Assembly (NCBI GenBank): GCA_902363445.1 | Contig: CABJAB010000005.1 | Coordinates: forward strand, 62,001-126,000 | Length of the DNA stretch: 64,000 nucleotides | Origin: Lachnospiraceae bacterium | Lineage (GTDB): Bacteria; Bacillota; Clostridia; Lachnospirales; Lachnospiraceae | Direction of reading: 5' to 3' | Shown here: one piece after another, positions 1 through 7,768 of the stretch | How the letters are laid out: every line of letters starts with the position of its first letter | Position numbering within the stretch: position 1 is the first letter of the stretch | Notes under the pieces: model-generated | What the model saw: only the letters and a program-made list of their open reading frames with translations | Told to the model about the DNA's origin: nothing | Database searches by the model: none | Made by a program: the position numbers and the translations under genes

Positions 1-220
1 ATTCTTCCCGGCTCTCCGGCTTTCCGGGAGCGTTTCCGGTGGCTGCGATACCGCCGGTCAGGACGGCGTCGGGGTTTTCAAAGCCCTGCAGGTCGTCAAT
101 CTGCCAGCAGTGCACGGAAATAGGTGTTTTTTTCAGGGTTTCCAGAGCCTTGTCGGTGTCTACACCGATGGAAGCGTAAAGCTCCCTCGCGGCCTGATAA
201 TTCTTTTCTGTCTGACTCAT
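1..220 (-). CDS. rhaA: L-rhamnose isomerase, N-terminal part (cut by window edge)
   Basis: Only the first 73 residues are present; the gene runs off the left edge. RhaA interconverts L-rhamnose and L-rhamnulose in the cytoplasm, the first step of rhamnose catabolism. The translated segment has the family's N-terminal landmarks: an LYASIGVDTDKALETL stretch, then ISVHCWQ, then GFENPDAVLTGGIAATGN, close to the [25 protein letters not shown] pattern I remember for enterobacterial RhaA. ATG at 218-220 is preceded on the minus strand by a GGAGG ribosome binding site about 7 nt away. It is transcribed away from mntP. Downstream rha genes would lie outside the window. Confidence 0.88.
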   Translation of the reverse strand, partial: MSQTEKNYQAARELYASIGVDTDKALETLKKTPISVHCWQIDDLQGFENPDAVLTGGIAATGNAPGKPESREE

Positions 221-356
221 AAGAAATACCTCCATGATTATGTAGTGAAATTAAGATTCTGAGAAGTAAACCATCCCCACAATTAAAGTATCACAGGAAC
301 ATTTGAAAGTAAATGAAAATATGGAAAATCCATGGAAAAGGACCGCCTGCATTTGA

Positions 357-385
357 TTGACAAATGAGAAACCTCCGGTTATAAT
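357..385 (+). promoter_or_regulatory. Sigma-A promoter of the mntP riboswitch transcript
   Basis: TTGACA (357-362) and TATAAT (380-385) are perfect consensus boxes with a 17-bp spacer. The start would fall near 391-393, exactly at the first base of riboswitch helix P1. Confidence 0.9.
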
Positions 386-390
386 ACACG

Positions 391-519
391 GAGATAAGGG
401 AGTAATTGGCGCCTGCGGTGTAATGAAGTCAACATACTGATGAGCCTGGGATGCGGGCTGTCTGGCTTTGTTTTAAATGATGAGACTTATCTGTACATTT
501 GTACAGATGGGTCTTTTTT
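391..519 (+). promoter_or_regulatory. Manganese riboswitch (yybP-ykoY class) with intrinsic terminator
   Basis: The leader of mntP carries yybP-ykoY features: GGGAGTAATTGGCGCC on the 5' side, GTCAACATAC in the middle, and AATGATGAGAC near the 3' end. Helix P1 is formed by AGATAAG (392-398) with CTTATCT (486-492). The expression platform is visible: the 3' strand of P1 is also the lower part of a 15-bp hairpin (483-497 with 500-514, three G-T pairs, otherwise Watson-Crick) followed by a U-run (515-519). Metal-bound aptamer should hold P1 and block the terminator, giving mntP expression at high Mn(II). Class call is from recognition plus the downstream gene. Confidence 0.88.
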
Positions 520-577
520 GTATAATAGGAGTCCTCCAGACTTTCTAATTACATGGAAAAACGTTCTGCGCCGGGTG

Positions 578-607
578 CACACGATGTAAAGAGGAAGACT
601 GCTTTGC
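578..607 (+). repeat. 30-nt leader element shared with the fluoride-riboswitch operon
   Basis: The segment CACACGATGT-nn-AGAGGAAG-n-CTGCTTTGC lies between the riboswitch terminator and the mntP ribosome binding site. The same pattern (27 of 30 identical) lies at 42663-42692, at the equivalent place in the antiporter leader. No coding role is evident. Confidence 0.6.
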
Positions 608-702
608 GGGATTCTTTGACATCCCAAGATTCTTTATCCTGACAGTCATACGTATATTTAAGATAGTGTGGCTGCGGGCGAACAGGAAGGAGAACAATAC
701 AT

Positions 703-1260
703 ATGGCTATTTGGGAATTGTTTTTGATCGCGGTGGGACTGTCCATGGATGCGTTTGCGGTGTCTGTCTGTAAGGGGCTTACAATGCAGAAAATGTGCTG
801 GAAGAATGCACTGCTGGCCGGAGTCTATTTCGGGGGATTTCAGATGCTGATGCCGCTCATAGGGTATTTTCTCGGAACCGGATTTCAGGATAAGATCGTC
901 CATATCGACCACTGGATCGCTTTTATTCTTCTGGGAGCTATCGGAGCCAATATGATCAAGGAGTCCTTTTCCAAGGAAGAGGAGATGGACTGTTCCTTTG
1001 GGTTCCGGACCATGCTCTTATTGGCAGTCGCCACCAGCATTGACGCTCTGGCGGTGGGCGTGACCTTTGCCTTCCTGAAAGTAAACATCCTGATGTCGGT
1101 GTCCCTGATTGGAATCACCACCTTCTGTCTGTCGGTGGTGGGTGTGCTGGTGGGAAATGTATTTGGGAGCAAATATAAATCCAAGGCAGAACTCGCAGGC
1201 GGGATAATCCTGATTCTGATGGGGACCAAGATACTGCTGGAGCATTTGGGGATAATATAA
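703..1260 (+). CDS. mntP: Manganese efflux pump MntP
   Basis: 185 residues, the usual length. MntP exports Mn(II) across the cytoplasmic membrane to relieve manganese overload. It has six predicted hydrophobic segments in two repeats of three; each repeat begins with the characteristic acidic motif ([13 protein letters not shown] near residue 13, [14 protein letters not shown] near residue 110), where the Asp residues are the likely ion ligands. ATG at 703 follows AGGAAGGAG (684-692). Regulation is by the upstream Mn(II) riboswitch. It is monocistronic: a structured repeat starts one base after the stop. Confidence 0.95.
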   Translation: MAIWELFLIAVGLSMDAFAVSVCKGLTMQKMCWKNALLAGVYFGGFQMLMPLIGYFLGTGFQDKIVHIDHWIAFILLGAIGANMIKESFSKEEEMDCSFGFRTMLLLAVATSIDALAVGVTFAFLKVNILMSVSLIGITTFCLSVVGVLVGNVFGSKYKSKAELAGGIILILMGTKILLEHLGII

Positions 1261-1627
1261 AATACTTTTTGGAATCATTTTTAATTAGTTCCGATTAAGC
1301 TTCCGTTAAGCTCTGGCAGAAGTTCCGGACCGTCACGATTTCGGCTCGCTGGCGATGCAGGGACCGCCTTATCCCCACTCCGGGAGTACCGCTCACATGT
1401 CGGTGGGAAATCTTTATGATTTCCCATCTCCGGTTCGCTCAGAAACGGAATCGGATTTTCCGTTTCTGCCTCCCTCCGCCTGGGGAACACCGGCCGCTGC
1501 CCTGCAGCGCTCACCTTTAGGCCGGCCCAGAATCATTCTGCCGGTGCCCTGCCTGCCGCATCATTTCGAATGATTTCCGTTCCATCGATTCCAGAAAAGG
1601 ATCGTATATCCACACGGCCCGCGCGCC
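1261..1627 (-). repeat. Structured intergenic repeat, copy 1
   Basis: The reverse complement matches 15244-15600 and 31464-31830 over its whole length, roughly 75-85% by eye. Conserved parts include GGCCTAAAGGTGAGCGC, an inverted repeat around CAGAAACGGA/TCCGTTTCTG, a GGGAAATC/GATTTCCC hairpin, GAGCGGTACTC, and a terminal ATGATTCCAAAAAGTATT. No open frame is conserved among copies, so it is non-coding. This copy starts one base after the mntP stop. Confidence 0.8.
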
Positions 1628-1996
1628 TTATGGCAGCGGGCTGCGGTAGACCGCCCTGATGACTTTCAAAACAAATGAGCGCTTATTTCGGTGCGGAAGA
1701 AAGAGCGAGAGGAAGAATCCGATTTCATCGTAAGGCGAGCGCCGCAAAGGCGTTAGCAGGAGCTTCACGGCCGCAGGGAGGTAAAAACCGAATTTCATGC
1801 AGGTTTTTATTGGAATCTGACATGGAAAAATATCGATTTATCCATGTCAGTTGGAAAGGACCGACTGGAGGCCGCAAAGATCCTGGTTATGGCTGCCAGC
1901 GAGCCGCCTGGATGGAATCGGATTTCCTCTTGCCTTATAAACCAGATTAAGAAAGTTTATTTGAAAGGTATTTAAAGGTATGATTCCAAAAAGTAT
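1261..1996. repeat. Composite repeat block with 17-bp terminal inverted repeats
   Basis: The left end ATACTTTTTGGAATCAT (1262-1278) is the exact inverse of ATGATTCCAAAAAGTAT at 1980-1996. Between them lie repeat copy 1, a 278-bp stretch not found in the other copies (1628-1905) and a segment (1906-1979) that matches the left flank of copy 3 at about 31397-31463. The 1628-1905 stretch has its own hairpin (CTGACATGG/CCATGTCAG at about 1817-1848). No transposase is present. This fills the whole gap between mntP and the LRR gene; I see no gene in it. Confidence 0.65.
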
Positions 1997-2015
1997 CTTA
2001 TAGGATAGGAAAGGA

Positions 2016-3188
2016 ATGCTTATTATGGAATGGATCTATGCCAGGATGGCAGGCGGGATCCGTATATGCGGAGCTTTGGGGGAAAAGGACAGGCTGGAGG
2101 TCCCGGAAGAGATTGAGGGATATCCGGTGACGGAGATCGGCCCATATGCTTTTTCCGCCTCAGAGACGCCGCGGAGGTTTCTGACGGAGGAAACGGCCCG
2201 CTGCCGGGAAAAGGATGGAGGAATCTTCGAGAAGACAGATGCGGAGAAAACAGAAGAAACACAGAGAGCGGTAAAAGGGGACAGGCTGTCGGCCGTTTCC
2301 CTGCCGGATACAGTGAAAGCGATTGGGGATTACGCTTTCTATGGATGCGGGAATTTGGAGACTATATCATTCACGGACTCCCTGGAACGGATTGGAAGCG
2401 GCGCGTTCATGGGATGCGGCGCGGTGAAAGAGCTGAGATTTACCAGGAAAAGAGAGGGGGCCGTGAGCCTCTGTCAAATGCTCTCAGAGCTCCGATATGC
2501 CCTGGCCGTGACAATACAGGAACGGGACGGAGAAAGCCGGCTGGTATTTCCCGAATATTACGAGGTTTCTGTGGAGAATATTCCCGCTAGGATCTTTGAA
2601 ACACATGTTCATGGTACGGGATACCGCTTTCGCCAGTGCTTTCGGGACGGAGAAATTGATTATCGTGCATACGACGGGCTGTTCCGCCTGGCGGTGAGCC
2701 AGGAACCGGCGCAGGTGCTGACAGAACTGGCCTTGAGCCGCCTCCGCTGTCCGAAGGGGCTTTCGGCAGAGGCCAGGAATGAATATCTTTCATATTTCAG
2801 CGCCCATGTCCGGGAAGTGGGAGAATATCTTTTAAAACGGGACGATTTGGATTCCATCCGTCTGGTAGCGGAAGAGGGGGGATTTGGAATGGACGCGGGG
2901 GAAACGGAAGAGGTTTCTTTGCCGGTTCATGGGACAGAGGACGAGCCGCCCGCAGACGGCGCCGGGGATTTCTATATGGCTTCCCTCGGGGAAGGCGGGT
3001 TTGGCGGAAGCCCGGTAAATAGGGCAGGATCTCACAGGCTGACGGGAACGGGAGAACGTAAGGCCGCCATAGACGTCATGATGGAAATGGCAGGGCAGAT
3101 GGGAAGGACGGAATGCTTGGGATTTTTGATGGATTTCCGGTACAGAAAAGGAGCAGGAGACAGGGCGAAGAAGGCATTTGAATTGTGA
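2016..3188 (+). CDS. BspA-type leucine-rich repeat protein
   Basis: 390 residues. Around residues 95-140 there are two typical BspA (LRR_5) repeats: LPDTVKAIGDYAFYGCGNL and FTDSLERIGSGAFMGCGAV. A partial repeat sits near the N terminus (VTEIGPYAFSAS), interrupted by an acidic charged insert. The C-terminal ~240 residues have no repeat I recognise. There is no signal peptide or membrane anchor, so a cytoplasmic location is likely, unlike many surface BspA proteins. ATG 2016 follows GGAAAGGA; ATG 2025 is an alternative. It opens the gene run that contains the first VWA/AAA pair. Function unknown; LRRs suggest protein binding. Confidence 0.75.
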   Translation: MLIMEWIYARMAGGIRICGALGEKDRLEVPEEIEGYPVTEIGPYAFSASETPRRFLTEETARCREKDGGIFEKTDAEKTEETQRAVKGDRLSAVSLPDTVKAIGDYAFYGCGNLETISFTDSLERIGSGAFMGCGAVKELRFTRKREGAVSLCQMLSELRYALAVTIQERDGESRLVFPEYYEVSVENIPARIFETHVHGTGYRFRQCFRDGEIDYRAYDGLFRLAVSQEPAQVLTELALSRLRCPKGLSAEARNEYLSYFSAHVREVGEYLLKRDDLDSIRLVAEEGGFGMDAGETEEVSLPVHGTEDEPPADGAGDFYMASLGEGGFGGSPVNRAGSHRLTGTGERKAAIDVMMEMAGQMGRTECLGFLMDFRYRKGAGDRAKKAFEL

Positions 3189-3282
3189 CGGCCTTTTGGC
3201 GGACTGACTTGAAAGAGAAAAGAAAATAAGGCATAATAGACGCAGACGACGAAAAGATACTGCGGAGAGAAAGAAGGGGAAA

Positions 3283-3981
3283 ATGCTTAAAGAGCTGAGG
3301 GAAACGCTGCTTGATAAAGCAGACAGCGGATACAAAGAATTTAACGACAGGCTGGTTCCGGGTACGGGAAAGACCATCGGGGTCCGGGTGCCGGATGTAC
3401 GGAGCGCGGCTAAAGCCATAGCCAGAGAAGATTTCAGCCGGTTTTTGACGGAGATCGAGGAAACATCTCCGGAAAGCTTATATCAGGAAGAGCTGATGGT
3501 GCAGGGGATGGTGATCGGATATGCAAAAATGCCTCTTGAGGAGCGTTTTTTACATCTGGATGCTTATGTTCCGCGGATCAACAGCTGGGCGGTATGCGAC
3601 TGTGGGAACAGCACTCTTAAATTCATGACGAAAAATCCGGAGGAGAGCTTTGCATATGTCTGCAAATATCTGGAAAGCCAGAAGGAATATGAGGTCAGAT
3701 TCGCAGTCGTGACATTAATGCAGTATTTTATCACAGAACCCTATATTGACAAGGTCCTGGAAATATATTGCCGGGTCAGCCATGAGGGTTATTATGTAAA
3801 GATGGCGGTGGCCTGGGCGGTTTCCGTCTGTTATGTGCGGTTTCCGGAGAAGACCCGGATGGTTTTGGAGCGGCGGGAGCTGGAGCCCTGGACCCACAAT
3901 AAAGCGATACAGAAGATCAGAGAGTCGAGGAGAGTCTCTCAGGAAGAAAAAGAAATGCTGAACCGGCTGAAAGTAAAATAA
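3283..3981 (+). CDS. DNA alkylation repair protein, AlkD-like HEAT-repeat family
   Basis: 232 residues, matching the AlkD/AlkC-like HEAT-repeat DNA glycosylase family that removes alkylated bases such as 3-methyladenine and 7-methylguanine. Seen: the N-terminal GVRVPDVRSAAKAIAR stretch, the central NSWAVCDCGNSTLKF motif containing the tryptophan/aspartate region typical of the family, and the C-terminal HNKAIQKIRESRRV basic helix. ATG 3283 follows GAAGGGG. A strong terminator follows the stop, so it is probably the end of the LRR transcription unit. Assignment to the family is good; the substrate is inferred. Confidence 0.82.
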   Translation: MLKELRETLLDKADSGYKEFNDRLVPGTGKTIGVRVPDVRSAAKAIAREDFSRFLTEIEETSPESLYQEELMVQGMVIGYAKMPLEERFLHLDAYVPRINSWAVCDCGNSTLKFMTKNPEESFAYVCKYLESQKEYEVRFAVVTLMQYFITEPYIDKVLEIYCRVSHEGYYVKMAVAWAVSVCYVRFPEKTRMVLERRELEPWTHNKAIQKIRESRRVSQEEKEMLNRLKVK

Positions 3982-3995
3982 CGCACTGCAAAATG

Positions 3996-4024
3996 GTGTA
4001 CTGGTGTGACCAGTACACTGTTTT
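3996..4024 (+). terminator. Rho-independent terminator after the AlkD-like gene
   Basis: A perfect 9-bp stem GTGTACTGG (3996-4004) with CCAGTACAC (4010-4018), a 5-nt loop and a short T-run. It separates the AlkD-like gene from the VWA/AAA unit. Confidence 0.75.
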
Positions 4025-4063
4025 AAACTATGAACCGAGTTTAAACTGCCTGGAGGTAAAACG

Positions 4064-5407
4064 ATGTCGAAGGAGCTTACGGAGAAATGGGACCGTATTG
4101 GAAAAGAAATTCTGGAAACAGCCAGGAATGAGCTGTATCTGAATATGCGATTTCTGGACCTGGCGCTTTGCAGCCTGTCCTTTCTTTTGGATACGGAAGC
4201 AAAGAGAGCCGGGACCGACGGCTGCGCTGTTCATTTTGAACCATACGCCCTGGCAGAGCTTTATCAGAGCGACAGGCGTTATTTAAACCGCTTGTATCTG
4301 CATATGGTGTTTCACTGCCTTTTCCGCCATTTGACCAGAAGGGGAAAGCGGAGGGAGGATTATTGGAATCTGTCCTGTGACATTGCCATGGAATCTATTA
4401 TTGACGGACTTTTAAAACGCAGTGTCCGGCGGGCCATAGATCCGGTGCGGAAAGAGACTTACGAGATGCTCGGAAGACGGCTTAAGGTATTTACGGCGGA
4501 AGGGATCTACCAGGTGCTGATGGAGAAGAGGCTTACAGAGAAGCAGCTGAAGCGTTTGGAGCAGGCATTCTGGGTGGATGACCACAGCTTCTGGCCGCAG
4601 GGAGAAAATGGGGAGCCGCCGGAATTGGAAGAGCAGTTGGAGCAGAAGTGGCAGGATATCGCAGAACGGACAGAAACCAGGATGGAGACGGTTGGAAGAG
4701 ATCAGTCGGAAGAATCGGGGAATCTTTTGGACCAGATTAGGGCGGAGAACCGGAAGCGTTGTGATTACCGGGCTTTTTTAAAGAAATTTGCCGTGCTGCG
4801 CGAGGAAATGCAGGTAGACACGGATTCTTTTGATTATGGGTTTTACAGCTATGGCCTGAGACTTTACGGCAATATGCCGCTGATCGAACCTCAGGAATTC
4901 AAAGAAGTGAAGAAGATACAGGATTTTATCATAGCGGTCGATACCTCCATGTCCTGTTCTGGCGAACTGATAAAGAGCTTTCTTTCCGAAACTTATGGAA
5001 TCCTTTCTGAGATGTCCAGCTTTTTAAAAAAGGTGAACGTTCATATTATTCAGTGCGACGAAGCAATCCGCTCGGATGTACGGATCACCTGCGCGGAAGA
5101 ACTGGCGGATTATATGGAGAATCTTGAGATCCGGGGAGGAGGAGGCACGGATTTCCGCCCGGTGTTTTCTTATGTGGAAGAACAGAAGGAAAAAGGCGGG
5201 TTCGGCAGTCTGAAGGGCCTTCTGTATTTTACAGACGGCCGTGGGAGATTCCCAAAGAAAAGGCCGGACTACGATGTGGCGTTCTTGTTTATGGAAGAGG
5301 ACTACAGTGACGCCGCCGTACCTCCCTGGGCCATCAAACTGATCCTGGAACCTGAGGACCTTAGGCCGGAAGGGAAACGGCTGGACAAACATATCAGATT
5401 TGTATAA
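4064..5407 (+). CDS. VWA-like protein with degenerate metallopeptidase domain (DUF2201 type)
   Basis: 447 residues. The N-terminal half resembles the putative metallopeptidase domain found in DUF2201/VWA-like proteins, but the zinc site reads H80-MVF-H84-CLFR-H89: the catalytic Glu of HExxH is replaced by Met, so peptidase activity is doubtful. The C-terminal half is a VWA-like fold with a MIDAS motif DTSMS (about residue 290) and a GGGGTDF loop. No signal peptide. The AAA gene 58 bp downstream is the expected partner: VWA proteins of this kind act as adaptors for MoxR-type ATPases that remodel or metallate a client. Start ATG follows GGAGG. Confidence 0.8.
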   Translation: MSKELTEKWDRIGKEILETARNELYLNMRFLDLALCSLSFLLDTEAKRAGTDGCAVHFEPYALAELYQSDRRYLNRLYLHMVFHCLFRHLTRRGKRREDYWNLSCDIAMESIIDGLLKRSVRRAIDPVRKETYEMLGRRLKVFTAEGIYQVLMEKRLTEKQLKRLEQAFWVDDHSFWPQGENGEPPELEEQLEQKWQDIAERTETRMETVGRDQSEESGNLLDQIRAENRKRCDYRAFLKKFAVLREEMQVDTDSFDYGFYSYGLRLYGNMPLIEPQEFKEVKKIQDFIIAVDTSMSCSGELIKSFLSETYGILSEMSSFLKKVNVHIIQCDEAIRSDVRITCAEELADYMENLEIRGGGGTDFRPVFSYVEEQKEKGGFGSLKGLLYFTDGRGRFPKKRPDYDVAFLFMEEDYSDAAVPPWAIKLILEPEDLRPEGKRLDKHIRFV

Positions 5408-5465
5408 AATGATACTGTAAAGGATAAAGATCCGTATATAAGAGCAGAAAAGAAGAGGCAGAAAT

Positions 5466-7043
5466 GTGAATATCAAGCGGGCAAAGGAAGAAATCAAGAA
5501 TACCATCAAAGCGTATCTTTTAAAGGATGAGTTCGGAGAATATGTGATTCCATCCATCAGACAGCGGCCTGTTCTTCTGATGGGGCCTCCCGGCGTCGGG
5601 AAGACTCAGATTATGGAACAGACGGCCAGAGAATGTCGTGTGGGGCTGGTGGCGTATACGATCACCCACCATACAAGGCAGAGCGCGGTGGGACTTCCGT
5701 TCATAAAGGAAAAGGAATACGGCGGAAAAGCCTGTTCCGTGACGGAATATACCATGAGTGAGATCATTGCAGCCATATACGATAAAATGGAAAGGACAGG
5801 CCTTAAAGAGGGAATCTTGTTTATCGACGAGATCAACTGTGTTTCAGAAACGATGGCTCCTATGATGCTCCAATTTTTACAGTGTAAGACGTTTGGCAAC
5901 CAGCGGGTGCCGGAAGGATGGATTATCGTGGCGGCTGGGAATCCGCCTGAGTACAATAAATCGGTCCGCGATTTTGACGTGGTGACGCTGGACCGGGTGA
6001 AACGGCTGGATGTGGAGGCAGATTACGGAGTATGGAAGGAATATGCCTACAGGGAAAAGCTTCACGGGGCCATTCTTTCTTATCTGGATATCCGTAAGGA
6101 TCATTTTTACCGGATAGAGACTACGGTAGACGGTGTGATTTTTGCTACGGCGAGGGGATGGGAGGACCTGTCACAGTTTCTTTCTGTGTACGAGAAGCTG
6201 GGCCAGCCGGTGGACGCCCAGGTGATCGGACAGTACATTCAGCATCCGAAGATCGCCAAAGACTTTGCCAATTATCTGGAGCTCTATCACAAATATCACA
6301 GGGATTATCAGATAGACGAGGTGCTCGCCGGGCGTGTACAGCCGTCGGCCATCTCCAAGCTTCATTTTGCGGAATTTGATGAAAGACTCAGCGTCATGGG
6401 ACTTCTTCTGGACAGGCTGGGAGAAGAGTTCCGAAAAGCATACCTGCAGGACCGCGTGGTGACGGAACTGTTCGGACGTCTGAAGTCGGTCAGAGGCAGG
6501 CTTGAGAAAATAGAAGCAGGTTCCGGAGAGCGGGCAAAGGCGGACAGAGATATCTGGGATACTGTGCGGTGCCTGGAAGAGGAACGGCAGCTGGCGGAGA
6601 AAGCGTTTCAGAGGGACCGGGAAGCGGGGCAGCTTGACAAGCTGTCGGAGGTCACGGCTTTTAAAGTCCAGGATAAGCTGGAATATATGAAGGAATATGT
6701 GATGAACGCGGCAGAGGACATGGAGGCAGATACGGGATTTTCGCTTGTCAGAGAAGCGTTTGCGAAAGAGACTCAGGGCCGGCAGGAGCTGTTTGACAAA
6801 ACAGCGGAGAAGCTGGATTATGCGTTCGACTTTCTGGAGGCAGCCTTTGGCCAGGGCCAGGAGCTGGTGGTTTTCGTGACCGAGCTCACGGCGGGATATT
6901 ACAGCGCCTGGTATATTCAGGAAAACGGCTGCGACCGGTATTATAAATACAATAAGGGTCTTCTGTTCGCGGAAAGGCAGCAGGAGATCAGCAGCCAGAT
7001 AGAAGAGGCGAGGGATTGGATGACGGGGGCGAATCTCACATGA
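5466..7043 (+). CDS. MoxR-like AAA ATPase (partner of the VWA protein)
   Basis: 525 residues. Walker A GPPGVGKT at residues 40-47, Walker B ILFIDEIN near 118-125, and a sensor-1 region AAGNPPEYN. After the ATPase core (to about residue 280) comes a long charged, helical C-terminal region of ~240 residues that is probably coiled. GTG at 5466 is the start; the ATG two bases upstream is followed at once by a stop. It follows its VWA partner by 58 bp and overlaps the HAD gene by ATGA, so these genes are co-transcribed. The client is unknown; proximity to the lar genes suggests metal-enzyme maturation, but that is inference. Confidence 0.85.
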   Translation: MNIKRAKEEIKNTIKAYLLKDEFGEYVIPSIRQRPVLLMGPPGVGKTQIMEQTARECRVGLVAYTITHHTRQSAVGLPFIKEKEYGGKACSVTEYTMSEIIAAIYDKMERTGLKEGILFIDEINCVSETMAPMMLQFLQCKTFGNQRVPEGWIIVAAGNPPEYNKSVRDFDVVTLDRVKRLDVEADYGVWKEYAYREKLHGAILSYLDIRKDHFYRIETTVDGVIFATARGWEDLSQFLSVYEKLGQPVDAQVIGQYIQHPKIAKDFANYLELYHKYHRDYQIDEVLAGRVQPSAISKLHFAEFDERLSVMGLLLDRLGEEFRKAYLQDRVVTELFGRLKSVRGRLEKIEAGSGERAKADRDIWDTVRCLEEERQLAEKAFQRDREAGQLDKLSEVTAFKVQDKLEYMKEYVMNAAEDMEADTGFSLVREAFAKETQGRQELFDKTAEKLDYAFDFLEAAFGQGQELVVFVTELTAGYYSAWYIQENGCDRYYKYNKGLLFAERQQEISSQIEEARDWMTGANLT

Positions 7044-7729
7044 CAGAAGCGGTTATTTTTGATATGGACGGGTTGATGTTCGACTCGGAACGTTTGGTGC
7101 AGTTATCCTGGACGCTGAGCGGCCGGGCCCTGGGCTATGAGGAAGAAGACCTGGGTCAGAACATCTACCAGACCCTGGGGATGGGCGTAGCCAGCAGGAG
7201 GGCCTATTTTTTGGAGCATTACGGGGAAGCGTTTCCCTTCGATACATTCCGCCAATATACCAAGCGGTTTTTCTGGGAGAAGGCAGAGGAGGAAGGAATC
7301 GGCGTCAAGCCGGGCCTTTATGAACTGCTGACATATCTGAAAGAAAACGGCTATAAAATCGGTATGGCCACTTCTTCCAGCTACGATTATGCGGCGGGGA
7401 ATTTGGAACGCGCGGGGATCCGGGGATATTTTGATGCCATAGTCTGCGGGAATATGATCGAGAGGACGAAGCCGGCGCCGGATATCTACCTGAAAGCGGC
7501 CGGCCTGCTGATGGAAGCTCCATCCTGCTGCCTGGCTTTGGAGGATGCTCCGAACGGGGTGCTCTCGGCTGTCCGGGCCGGCATGCCTGTGGTAATGATT
7601 CCGGACCTTCTGGAGCCGAAACCGGAGATAGAGAGGCTTTTATATGCCAAATGCGGTAATCTGTCGGAGATAATACCTCTTCTTGAGAAGAAGAGATGCA
7701 GAGAGGAGACGCATTCGATTACATATTGA
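7040..7729 (+). CDS. HAD-superfamily hydrolase (beta-phosphoglucomutase/phosphatase-like)
   Basis: 229 residues from ATG 7040, which overlaps the AAA stop as ATGA. An upstream in-frame ATG at 7016 would add eight residues, but the family start is the TEAVIFDMDGLMFDSE motif. HAD motifs: I DMDGLMFDSE (nucleophile Asp), II TSSSYDY, III lysine in RTKPAPDIYLKAA, IV EDAPNGVLSAVRAGM. The helical cap lies between motifs I and II, i.e. subclass C1, like phosphoglycolate phosphatase or beta-phosphoglucomutase. The substrate cannot be read from sequence. Translational coupling ties it to the AAA/VWA unit. Confidence 0.88.
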   Translation: MTEAVIFDMDGLMFDSERLVQLSWTLSGRALGYEEEDLGQNIYQTLGMGVASRRAYFLEHYGEAFPFDTFRQYTKRFFWEKAEEEGIGVKPGLYELLTYLKENGYKIGMATSSSYDYAAGNLERAGIRGYFDAIVCGNMIERTKPAPDIYLKAAGLLMEAPSCCLALEDAPNGVLSAVRAGMPVVMIPDLLEPKPEIERLLYAKCGNLSEIIPLLEKKRCREETHSITY

Positions 7730-7768
7730 CCAGTGTTCAGTGAGATTATGAGAGAAGGAGGGAATCGT

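Noticed and set aside
1675-1950. Small open frames inside the repeat block
   Set aside because: They are not preserved between repeat copies and have no ribosome binding sites.
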